DNA of 8,728 nucleotides from Winogradskyella sp. UBA3174 (GTDB lineage: Bacteria; Bacteroidota; Bacteroidia; Flavobacteriales; Flavobacteriaceae): assembly GCF_002364335.1 (NCBI RefSeq), contig NZ_DEXW01000031.1, positions 1 through 8,728 of the forward strand, read 5' to 3'. Below the pieces are notes generated by a model. That model searched no databases and was not told where the DNA came from. It saw only the letters and a list, made by a program, of their open reading frames with translations. Of this stretch, positions 1 through 5,686 are shown piece by piece; the stretch's first letter is position 1, and each line of letters starts with the position of its first letter. A program made the translations under genes and the position numbers.

Positions 1-220
1 ATAGATAAATTACAGGATACTTAGTATTGCTTTTAGGATTATAATTGTCTGGTAATTTTACCCAAAAATTGCGGTACTCACCTAAAGTTTTTGAATATAT
101 ACTATCAACTATCTGACTAGTTGCTAATTCTTGTTCATTTTGACTAGCTTGTGCTTTAATTGACAAATTAAAGCAAAGCATAACTATTATAATTAATTCT
201 AATTGGGTTCTGTTTTTCAT
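1..220 (-). CDS. Secreted alpha/beta-hydrolase esterase, 5' part only
   Basis: This is a partial gene: 73 codons are visible from an ATG at 218-220 and the frame stays open to the left edge. The N-terminus is a signal peptide: a short polar start (MKNRTQ), a hydrophobic core (LIIIVMLCF), and a likely cleavage site after KAQA near residue 25. The mature part reads GEYRNFWVKLPDNY followed by KYPVIYL. That is the typical first two beta strands of the putative esterase family (PF00756, related to esterase D and enterochelin esterases), where an 'R-x-x-x-V-x-L-P-x-x-Y' strand precedes a 'K-Y-P-V-I-Y-L' strand. The nucleophile serine and the rest of the triad lie outside the window, so activity cannot be judged. 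The enzyme is probably periplasmic and hydrolyses an ester of unknown nature. The gene follows the ExbB-like gene by 20 nt on the same strand, which suggests one operon. Confidence 0.8.
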   Translation of the reverse strand, partial: MKNRTQLELIIIVMLCFNLSIKAQASQNEQELATSQIVDSIYSKTLGEYRNFWVKLPDNYNPKSNTKYPVIYL

Positions 221-240
221 ATAATAAAGATAATATTGAT

Positions 241-642
241 TTACGCTTTATCCTCTAGCTTTAATGACCAACGTAAAATTAAAATTCCGAGTCTAGCTAT
301 AACAAACGAAAACAGACCAAACGTAGCTGTTAATAATGATACTTTAAGTCCGCCAGCAAATATTGCAGGATCTACATTACCCATAGCTTCAAGTGAATCA
401 AAAGCTGTAATTAATCCTAAAACCGAACCTAAAAAACCACATACTAGTGCTAATAAACTTGAGTCTACTGTAAGCTTTAACATTTTTTCGGTTGTCGGGA
501 TATCTTTTTTACTATTTATAAATCCTCTGATTAAAAAGAATAGAGATAGTAATAAAAAAATTAATATTACTGTCATAAACAATGAGCCACCCTCACTAAA
601 ACGGTTTACTACTAAAAAATTTGAAATTACTAATTCGTTCAT
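241..642 (-). CDS. Miniature MotA/TolQ/ExbB-type proton channel family protein
   Basis: A 133-residue membrane protein with three predicted transmembrane segments at about residues 20-42, 60-82 and 100-125. The last two carry the family signature. GFLGSVLGLITAFDSL (69-84) matches the 'GLLGTVxGxI' helix of ExbB/TolQ. The stretch PAIFAGGLKVSLLTATFGL (92-110) matches the conserved 'AGGIxxALLTTxxGL' segment. The pore-facing threonine of ExbB TM2 (GTV) is a serine here (S73), and the TM3 threonines T105 and T107 are kept. E. coli ExbB and TolQ are about 230-245 residues with a large cytoplasmic domain between TM1 and TM2; here that link is only about 17 residues. No ExbD/TolR partner is visible. 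It is first in a likely operon with the esterase gene and divergent from the kinase gene. Channel family membership is fairly sure; proton conduction and partner are not. Confidence 0.8.
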   Translation of the reverse strand: MNELVISNFLVVNRFSEGGSLFMTVILIFLLLSLFFLIRGFINSKKDIPTTEKMLKLTVDSSLLALVCGFLGSVLGLITAFDSLEAMGNVDPAIFAGGLKVSLLTATFGLFSFVIARLGILILRWSLKLEDKA

Positions 643-832
643 AATTGATGATTTTAATTAAACATAGGCCAAACTTAAAACTAATAACATCTAATAATTT
701 TTAATTGCGACAGACAACCATTTTAATTAGCGATACAACAAAATGCTAAAACCATAACTAAATCTGTCATTCGTCTACGAACTTAGAGTGCCTTTAAAAA
801 TTATACTATTATTGTATTAAGAAGCTAATTAA
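643..832. promoter_or_regulatory. Divergent control region between the ExbB-like operon and the kinase/regulator operon
   Basis: This 190-nt gap separates two divergent operons and should hold both promoters. Visible structure: a 12-bp palindrome TTCGT-CT-ACGAA at 770-781; a separated inverted repeat GACAGA (709-714) and TCTGTC (763-768); and an imperfect -7 box for the kinase gene, TATTATTG at 807-814, one mismatch from TAnnTTTG. LytTR regulators bind pairs of short direct repeats. Similar short words occur here (ACCATTTTA near 717 and GTCATTCGT near 766), but they are too degenerate to call sites. Autoregulation or control of the divergent operon by the LytTR regulator is an inference. Confidence 0.35.
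670..677 (-). promoter_or_regulatory. Candidate -7 promoter element of the ExbB-like/esterase operon
   Basis: Read on the minus strand this is TAAGTTTG, an exact match to the Bacteroidetes -7 consensus TAnnTTTG. It lies 27 nt from the ATG at 642, which would leave a leader of about 20 nt. I found no TTG-type -33 element at the expected 19-21 nt spacing, so the call rests on the -7 box and its position alone. Confidence 0.45.
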
Positions 833-1903
833 ATGCTAAACAGAAAATTTATTTTAAAACAAATAGGACGAGGTTTTTTACACATATTTTTTTGGTGTTG
901 CGTCCTTTTATTCTACACTTACTTCTTTAGCTCTAGTAGTAAAAACTTCAATGATACTTTAATGTTTTCTTTGTTTTTAATGCCAATAACTATTGCAACA
1001 ACTTATGTTTCAATATATAAGTTAATTCCAGGTTACCTCGTAACAAAGCGTTATTTACTCTTTGTACTTTATAGTATATATACACTTATTATTTCTTTTT
1101 ATTTAGTAATGGTCTCTATCTTTTTTAGTCTTATATATCTTTCAAATTTTGAGTACAAAAACATGAATCCCTTAACCAGAAATATCTTGTTTGTTATGAC
1201 AGGTATATATCTAGTTACTTTTATTGTTAGTGCTTTTAAACTTATGAAGTTAAATATTGATGCTTCAAAAAGAACTAAAACACTTGAAACTAAAATTTTA
1301 GAAACACAATTAAAACTCAAAGAGCAAGAACTGAAATATCTAAAAATGCAAATTCATCCTCATTTTTTATTTAACACTCTAAATACGATGTATGGTTTCG
1401 CGTTGAAAAAGGCAGATGAAACACCAAAAATGATTTTAAAACTCTCTAACCTCCTTGATTATTTACTTTACCAAGTAGATAAACCCTTTGTGAGTTTAAC
1501 AGACGAGATAAATCATATTGAAGATTACATTAGTTTAGAAAAAATGCGCTTTAATGAGACGTTAAATGTAACTTTTACAAAAGATATTCATTCAGGATCT
1601 ATAGAAATTGCTCCCATGTTATTTATTCCTTTTATAGAGAACAGCTTTAAACATGGTATTATTATAGATGGTATTTTAAAGATTAATATTGCAATAAAAA
1701 CTCAAACAAATCATACAGAGTTTGTTATTAAAAATAGTAGCTCTAAAGATTCAGGTCTTAATGAAGGTCTTGGTTTAGAGAATATAAAAAAGCGATTAGA
1801 GTTATTGTATCCAAATCAATATAGTTTAGATATTTTGAAGACTGATGATGATTTCTCTGTGACATTACTAATTAATTCTAAATCAATTGCAGCACATGCT
1901 TAA
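833..1903 (+). CDS. Membrane sensor histidine kinase, LytS/YehU type
   Basis: A 356-residue kinase that senses an unknown signal and should phosphorylate the LytTR regulator encoded next. The N-terminal half holds four predicted transmembrane segments at about residues 14-34, 43-62, 73-102 and 117-139, with no recognisable extracellular sensor domain. A helical linker rich in Lys, Glu and Leu (145-172) leads into the His_kinase domain (PF06580). Its motif IHPHFLFNTLN (174-184) contains the likely phosphorylated His177. The HATPase part follows: the N-box FIPFIENSFKHGI (264-276) with Glu269 and Asn270, and the G-box GLGLENIKKRL (312-322). This compact 7TM-less, PAS-less layout is common in Bacteroidetes. 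The stop TAA at 1901-1903 overlaps the start of the regulator gene, so the two are translationally coupled. The kinase is complete; all catalytic boxes are present. Confidence 0.93.
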   Translation: MLNRKFILKQIGRGFLHIFFWCCVLLFYTYFFSSSSKNFNDTLMFSLFLMPITIATTYVSIYKLIPGYLVTKRYLLFVLYSIYTLIISFYLVMVSIFFSLIYLSNFEYKNMNPLTRNILFVMTGIYLVTFIVSAFKLMKLNIDASKRTKTLETKILETQLKLKEQELKYLKMQIHPHFLFNTLNTMYGFALKKADETPKMILKLSNLLDYLLYQVDKPFVSLTDEINHIEDYISLEKMRFNETLNVTFTKDIHSGSIEIAPMLFIPFIENSFKHGIIIDGILKINIAIKTQTNHTEFVIKNSSSKDSGLNEGLGLENIKKRLELLYPNQYSLDILKTDDDFSVTLLINSKSIAAHA

Positions 1904-2606
1904 GTCGGTCTCTTGTATTATAGTTGATGATGAGCTTATTGCAAGAGAAATCATTGCCTCTCACTTATTACAAATCGATAACATTAAGATTAAAGCACAA
2001 TGTAAAAATGCTATTGAAGCTTTTAACTTTATTAGTAATAATGAAATAGATTTAGTCTTTTTAGATATAAACATGCCAGAGATTTCTGGTATTGCCTTTG
2101 CTAAATCTATAAACAAGAATATTAAAATTATATTTACTACAGCTTATAGGGATTATGCGGTTGAGGGCTTTGATTTACAGGCCGTAGACTACTTATTAAA
2201 GCCTATAGCTTTTGAACGTTTACTCAAATCTGTAAATCGTTATTTTGAAGTCTCATCGCAAATTAATAATGACAAAAAACAAGTCGATGAAGGCACTGAT
2301 TTTATTTTTGTACGCTCAGACCGAAAGATGATAAAAATAGATTTTGATGCTATCATCTACATAGAGAGTTATAGTGATTATATAAAAATACATCTCAACG
2401 ATACTATAATTGTTACCAGAGAAACCATAAGTGCTATTGAAGCTAAACTACCTAAAAAGCTGTTTTTAAGAATCCATCGCTCTTATATTATTTGTATTGT
2501 AAAAATTCAATCATTTACTAATGAATATATTACAATTAATGGTTTAGCACTATCCATTAGTCGAAGTTATAAGAAAGAAGTTTTAAAACAGCTAGAAAAG
2601 TTTTAA
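1896..2606 (+). CDS. LytTR-family response regulator
   Basis: A 236-residue DNA-binding response regulator, partner of the preceding kinase. The receiver domain (about 5-118) shows the acidic pair Asp11-Asp12, phospho-acceptor Asp57 in VFLDINMPE, Thr81 in IIFTTAY and Lys102 in LLKPI. After a short polar linker (121-134) comes the LytTR domain (PF04397, about 136-236). It has FVRSDRKMIKIDFDAIIYIES and the recognisable LRIHRSYII block (191-199). In the family this block usually continues with Asn ('HRSYIVN'); here it is Cys200. I choose ATG at 1896, giving an 8-nt overlap with the kinase stop. A TTG at 1887 would add only three residues before the receiver and is less likely. The natural targets are unknown; the divergent ExbB-like operon and its own promoter are candidates by position only. 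Confidence 0.93.
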   Translation: MLKSVSCIIVDDELIAREIIASHLLQIDNIKIKAQCKNAIEAFNFISNNEIDLVFLDINMPEISGIAFAKSINKNIKIIFTTAYRDYAVEGFDLQAVDYLLKPIAFERLLKSVNRYFEVSSQINNDKKQVDEGTDFIFVRSDRKMIKIDFDAIIYIESYSDYIKIHLNDTIIVTRETISAIEAKLPKKLFLRIHRSYIICIVKIQSFTNEYITINGLALSISRSYKKEVLKQLEKF

Positions 2607-2638
2607 CTTTAGATAATTAAAAACCCAAATCTAACGTT

Positions 2639-2660
2639 ATAGCGGTATCCGCTATTTTTT
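2639..2660 (+). terminator. Intrinsic terminator of the kinase/regulator operon
   Basis: A perfect 7-bp stem, ATAGCGG (2639-2645) and CCGCTAT (2649-2655), closes a 3-nt loop and runs into a T tract (2655-2660). It lies 33 nt after the regulator stop. It also ends only 10 nt before the start codon of the next gene, so that gene needs either read-through or a promoter overlapping this region. Confidence 0.85.
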
Positions 2661-2670
2661 AAACCGCTTA

Positions 2671-3261
2671 ATGAACGACTACCTACACAGCACTATTCCT
2701 AATTTACAACCTTTTAATTATGAGCGTCACCACGATTCCCTTTTTATAAATCAGCAATGGGTTTTAGTGAATGGTATTTCTAAAAAGAAAGCCATATACA
2801 CTTTTAGAGAAGATAATATTCTTGAGATTGAACGAAAAGATGCTACCATTAAAACATCTTGGAACATAAATATTCAAAATATACTCTCTATTGAAACTGA
2901 AGATGGGTTAATTGAGGTTAAAGCCTATTTTAAAGATGATGATATTTTAGTACTCAACAACCAAGAGAAAGAAGAATTTGCGCTTTATATAAATACAACA
3001 AATTATAATGAAGAGCTGAGCTCAGTAGAAGATGTTCAATCGTTTTTAAAAGATAAGTATAAGAAGAAAGTAAGCAATATCATCTACGACCATGAGTTCT
3101 ATTATATAGAAAAGTCTGAAGAATTCGGACCTTTTAAAGTAGAAATACTATCAGAAAAAGTTAAAAACGAAGAAATTAGTGCATATTGTTTTGTGAGAGA
3201 TATTAATGAAGATGATTACAGTAAACGCCTACGTATCTTTGATTTAATACAAGAATTATAA
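2671..3261 (+). CDS. Uncharacterised protein: beta-rich domain plus GYF_2-like C-terminus
   Basis: I do not recognise a named family for this 196-residue protein. It has no signal peptide or membrane segment, so it should be cytoplasmic. Residues about 22-110 alternate short polar and hydrophobic stretches (QQWVLVNG, AIYTFRED, NILEIERK, TSWNINIQ, DDILVLNN, EFALYIN). This is the pattern of a small all-beta domain, somewhat like lipocalin-type proteins. Residues about 120-135 are a charged helix. Residues about 142-194 (EFYYIEKSEEFGPFKVEIL, then EEISAYCFVRD) resemble the bacterial GYF_2 module, whose pattern is 'W/FYY...GP.....L......I....lVr...'. GYF-type modules often bind proline-rich or membrane-linked partners, but no partner is visible. 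The ATG at 2671 is the first in frame; the gene follows the regulator terminator by 10 nt and converges with the DUF922 gene, leaving 11 nt between stops. Function unknown. Confidence 0.8.
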   Translation: MNDYLHSTIPNLQPFNYERHHDSLFINQQWVLVNGISKKKAIYTFREDNILEIERKDATIKTSWNINIQNILSIETEDGLIEVKAYFKDDDILVLNNQEKEEFALYINTTNYNEELSSVEDVQSFLKDKYKKKVSNIIYDHEFYYIEKSEEFGPFKVEILSEKVKNEEISAYCFVRDINEDDYSKRLRIFDLIQEL

Positions 3262-3272
3262 AACATTATATT

Positions 3273-4109
3273 TTATTCGTTCTCTTTATATAAAGCGTAT
3301 TTAGCTAATTCTATCTTTACTGTAGCTTCCCAAAATTCTTGCGTTTCTTTTTTAGCACCACGCTTTGTTTCACTATCGTATCGATCTTGTCTTTTATTAA
3401 ATTCCTTAAATATTTTGTCAAAAACAGGTTTGGCCTTATCTGCGTTAACTGCCGTTATTTTTAAATCAGTTAACGCTTTTCTTAGTTTTCGAGAATAGAT
3501 TTCTGTAATATCAAAATGAATTTGCTCGTGTCTTAATATGTAATCTGTACTAGAATTTGGCAGAACCCAACTTTCATAGGTCTTAAAAACACATTGAATA
3601 AATAGCTTTCCATCTTTAAAAAGGTTTGCGCTACTTTCATAGCCAAACCCAGAATTTGTCAACGCTAATGCATTCGGATATGTTATTTGGTCTGGCTGTC
3701 CTTTAAAATCGTCCCAAGTTAATTTTCTGTTTACACTCCATACTATTTCTGTTTCATAGCGTTTCGGGTCATCTACCTTATAAATATTAGCCCACAACCT
3801 AAAGCAAGCACTTCTTTTATCTGGTGATATCTGTTTTGTAATTCTAACTAAGTTTGCTCCATTTTGACGCGCCATACTTTTAAGGTTCTGTACGTTTTCA
3901 TAATACGTACAGTTTTCAGCGAACCCACCATCAACTGCTTTTAAATCTCCAATCTTTGTACCATTAATTATTTGATCATCCGCAGCGTCTAATACAACTA
4001 CGAGTGCCTTATCAGACAGAGGAGCTAGCACTTTGTCAATGTTACTCCTTAATTTTGGTGAACATGATATAAGTATAGCGAATAGAAGACTAGCTGTGAT
4101 TTTTTTCAT
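3273..4109 (-). CDS. DUF922 lipoprotein, putative zinc-dependent peptidase
   Basis: A 278-residue lipoprotein. The signal peptide ends in a lipobox LISC with Cys16 as the lipid anchor. Residues about 33-110 form a small domain with KIGDLKAVDGGFAENC and a second cysteine (Cys67, Cys102), reminiscent of short envelope lipoprotein domains; I cannot name it. Residues about 120-265 match DUF922 (PF06037), annotated as predicted secreted Zn-dependent proteases. Visible are IVWSVNRKLTWDDFKG (122-137), the HEXXH motif in LRHEQIHFDITEIYSRKLR (192-210; His194, Glu195, His198), and the C-terminal block RYDSETKRGAKKETQEFW (243-260). In relatives I recall this last block as YDxxTxHG, so Arg250 replaces a usual His. 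The protein is probably periplasmic or outer-membrane attached. Substrate unknown; proteolysis is a family prediction, not demonstrated here. It starts 18 nt after the lpdA terminator, and no convincing promoter is seen. Confidence 0.85.
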   Translation of the reverse strand: MKKITASLLFAILISCSPKLRSNIDKVLAPLSDKALVVVLDAADDQIINGTKIGDLKAVDGGFAENCTYYENVQNLKSMARQNGANLVRITKQISPDKRSACFRLWANIYKVDDPKRYETEIVWSVNRKLTWDDFKGQPDQITYPNALALTNSGFGYESSANLFKDGKLFIQCVFKTYESWVLPNSSTDYILRHEQIHFDITEIYSRKLRKALTDLKITAVNADKAKPVFDKIFKEFNKRQDRYDSETKRGAKKETQEFWEATVKIELAKYALYKENE

Positions 4110-4127
4110 TTAGTTATATATTTAATG

Positions 4128-4152
4128 AAAAAAGCGAACGCATTACGTTCGC
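4128..4152 (-). terminator. Intrinsic terminator of lpdA
   Basis: Read on the minus strand, a perfect 7-bp GC-rich stem GCGAACG / CGTTCGC (4152-4146 and 4140-4134) closes a 5-nt loop and is followed by six T residues (4133-4128). It lies 38 nt beyond the lpdA stop and ends 18 nt before the ATG of the DUF922 gene. On the plus strand the hairpin lacks a T tract, so it should act only on minus-strand transcripts. Confidence 0.9.
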
Positions 4153-4190
4153 CTTTACTATATGGGATTCCTACTTCCAAAGGGATTTGT

Positions 4191-5591
4191 TTAAACATGC
4201 AAAGCTCTATCCTCAGTTGCAGCTAGAGCCGCTTCTTTAACTGCCTCTGCAAACGTTGGGTGTGCATGAGACATACGAGAAATATCTTCTGCAGATGCTC
4301 TAAACTCCATTGCCGTAACTGCTTCTGCTATTAAATCGGCACAACGAGCACCAATCATGTGTACTCCTAAAACTTCATCAGTTACTTTATCTGCTAAAAT
4401 TTTTACAAAACCGTCTATATCTCCACTTGCCCTAGCACGACCTAAAGCTCTAAAAGGAAATTGACCTACTTTGTATTCTACGTTATCGGCTTTTAATTCT
4501 TCTTCTGTTTTACCAACAGCAGCAACTTCTGGCCACGTGTAAACGACTCCAGGAATTAAGTTATAATCTATATGTGGTTTTTGTCCTGCTATAGTTTCTG
4601 CTACAAATACACCTTCTTCTTCAGCTTTGTGTGCTAACATAGCGCCTTTTATAACATCACCAATTGCATAAATATTAGATGCAGATGTTTGTAAATGGTC
4701 ATTAACGTCTACTTGTCCTTTATCATTAATATTTACTCCTGCCGCTTCAGCATTTAAACCATCGGTATAAGGTCTACGACCAACAGAAACTAAACAATAA
4801 TCTCCTTTAAATTCTACAAGTTCACCCTTCTTATTTTCCGCTTTTACGATGACTTCGTCACCGATACGCTCAACAGATTGTACTTTATGAGAGAGCATCA
4901 TTTTACATTTTGCTTTCTTAAAAACTTTATTAAGTTCTTTAGATAAACCAGCATCCATGGTTGGTAATATTCTATCCATATATTCTACAACAGTAACTTG
5001 TGATCCTAATCTGTAATAGACTTGGCCTAACTCTAAGCCAATTACTCCACCACCAATGATAATCATGTGTTTCGGAATTTCTTTTAGCTTTAAAGCTTCT
5101 GTAGACGTTATAATACGTTCTTTGTCTAACTCAATAAAAGGTAAGTTACTTGGCTTACTTCCTGTAGCAATAATGATATTTTTTGCTTCAATCTCACCAG
5201 CATCTTTTCCTTCAATAATTATATGAGTTGCATCTTTAAAAGACCCTAAACCTTCATAAACATCAATCTTGTTTTTCTTCATTAAGAAATCGATTCCACC
5301 TGTAGTTTGATCTACTACAGATTGTTTACGACCAATCATCTTTTCAAGATTCACTTTAATTTCACCAGGAATTTCTATACCATGCTCCTCAAAATGTTTT
5401 GTAGCTTCTTCATAATGATGAGACGAACTCAATAAAGCTTTACTAGGAATACAACCAACGTTTAGACACGTACCACCAAGTGTTGAATATTTTTCAATAA
5501 TTGCAGTTTTCATTCCTAATTGTGCACAACGAATTGCTGCTACATATCCACCAGGTCCTGATCCTATTATTGCTACATCGTATGAATTCAT
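4191..5591 (-). CDS. lpdA: Dihydrolipoyl dehydrogenase (E3)
   Basis: A 466-residue flavoprotein that reoxidises the dihydrolipoyl group of E2 (or of glycine cleavage H protein) with NAD+, in the cytoplasm. All family landmarks are present. The FAD-binding GxGxxG is at GSGPGGYVAAI (10-20). The redox disulfide GGTCLNVGCIPSK (39-51) has Cys42 and Cys47. The NAD-binding GGGVIGLELG (180-189) is followed by Glu203 at the end of the second strand, as in NAD-specific enzymes. The second FAD motif is YAIGDV (308-313). The C-terminal dimerisation domain carries the catalytic pair His444 and Glu449 in HAHPTFAEA. Length is normal for the family (about 460-480). No lipoyl domain is fused at the N-terminus. 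No E1, E2 or glycine-cleavage gene lies next to it, so it probably serves several complexes in trans. It has its own likely promoter and terminator and is a single-gene unit. Confidence 0.97.
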   Translation of the reverse strand: MNSYDVAIIGSGPGGYVAAIRCAQLGMKTAIIEKYSTLGGTCLNVGCIPSKALLSSSHHYEEATKHFEEHGIEIPGEIKVNLEKMIGRKQSVVDQTTGGIDFLMKKNKIDVYEGLGSFKDATHIIIEGKDAGEIEAKNIIIATGSKPSNLPFIELDKERIITSTEALKLKEIPKHMIIIGGGVIGLELGQVYYRLGSQVTVVEYMDRILPTMDAGLSKELNKVFKKAKCKMMLSHKVQSVERIGDEVIVKAENKKGELVEFKGDYCLVSVGRRPYTDGLNAEAAGVNINDKGQVDVNDHLQTSASNIYAIGDVIKGAMLAHKAEEEGVFVAETIAGQKPHIDYNLIPGVVYTWPEVAAVGKTEEELKADNVEYKVGQFPFRALGRARASGDIDGFVKILADKVTDEVLGVHMIGARCADLIAEAVTAMEFRASAEDISRMSHAHPTFAEAVKEAALAATEDRALHV

Positions 5592-5621
5592 AAAGTATTT
5601 TTTATCTGATTAAAACAAATA

Positions 5622-5653
5622 CAAAAATACGATTTAGATTAAAGATTTACGAA
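5622..5653 (-). promoter_or_regulatory. Candidate promoter of lpdA
   Basis: On the minus strand the -7 element TATTTTTG (5629-5622) is an exact match to the Bacteroidetes TAnnTTTG consensus. A partial -33 element, TTCG (5653-5650), sits 20 nt upstream, within the usual spacing. Transcription would start about 6-8 nt downstream of the -7 box, giving a leader of roughly 25 nt before the ATG at 5591. It lies in the 95-nt gap after the S41 gene, where I see no convincing terminator. Confidence 0.55.
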
Positions 5654-5686
5654 TTTTTAAAACCTATAATTCCGAATAAAACAGAT

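Noticed and set aside
203..661. A 152-codon plus-strand open frame opposite the ExbB-like gene
   Set aside because: It is the antisense shadow of a gene with clear family motifs; its product has no recognisable domain, and it overlaps both minus-strand genes.
1099..1320. A 73-codon minus-strand open frame inside the kinase gene
   Set aside because: It is antisense to conserved transmembrane and linker segments of the kinase and has no motif or start context of its own.
1887..1895. TTG start giving a three-residue longer response regulator
   Set aside because: The ATG at 1896 fits better: it leaves the normal short lead before the receiver domain and an 8-nt overlap typical of coupled genes.
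3262..3272. Bidirectional terminator between the converging GYF-like and DUF922 genes
   Set aside because: The 11-nt gap contains only AT-rich sequence, with no hairpin and no paired T tracts.
5640..5680. Weak inverted repeat after the S41 gene (CGGAATT and AATTCG on the minus strand)
   Set aside because: The arms are imperfect and there is no T tract in the right place, so it is not a convincing terminator.
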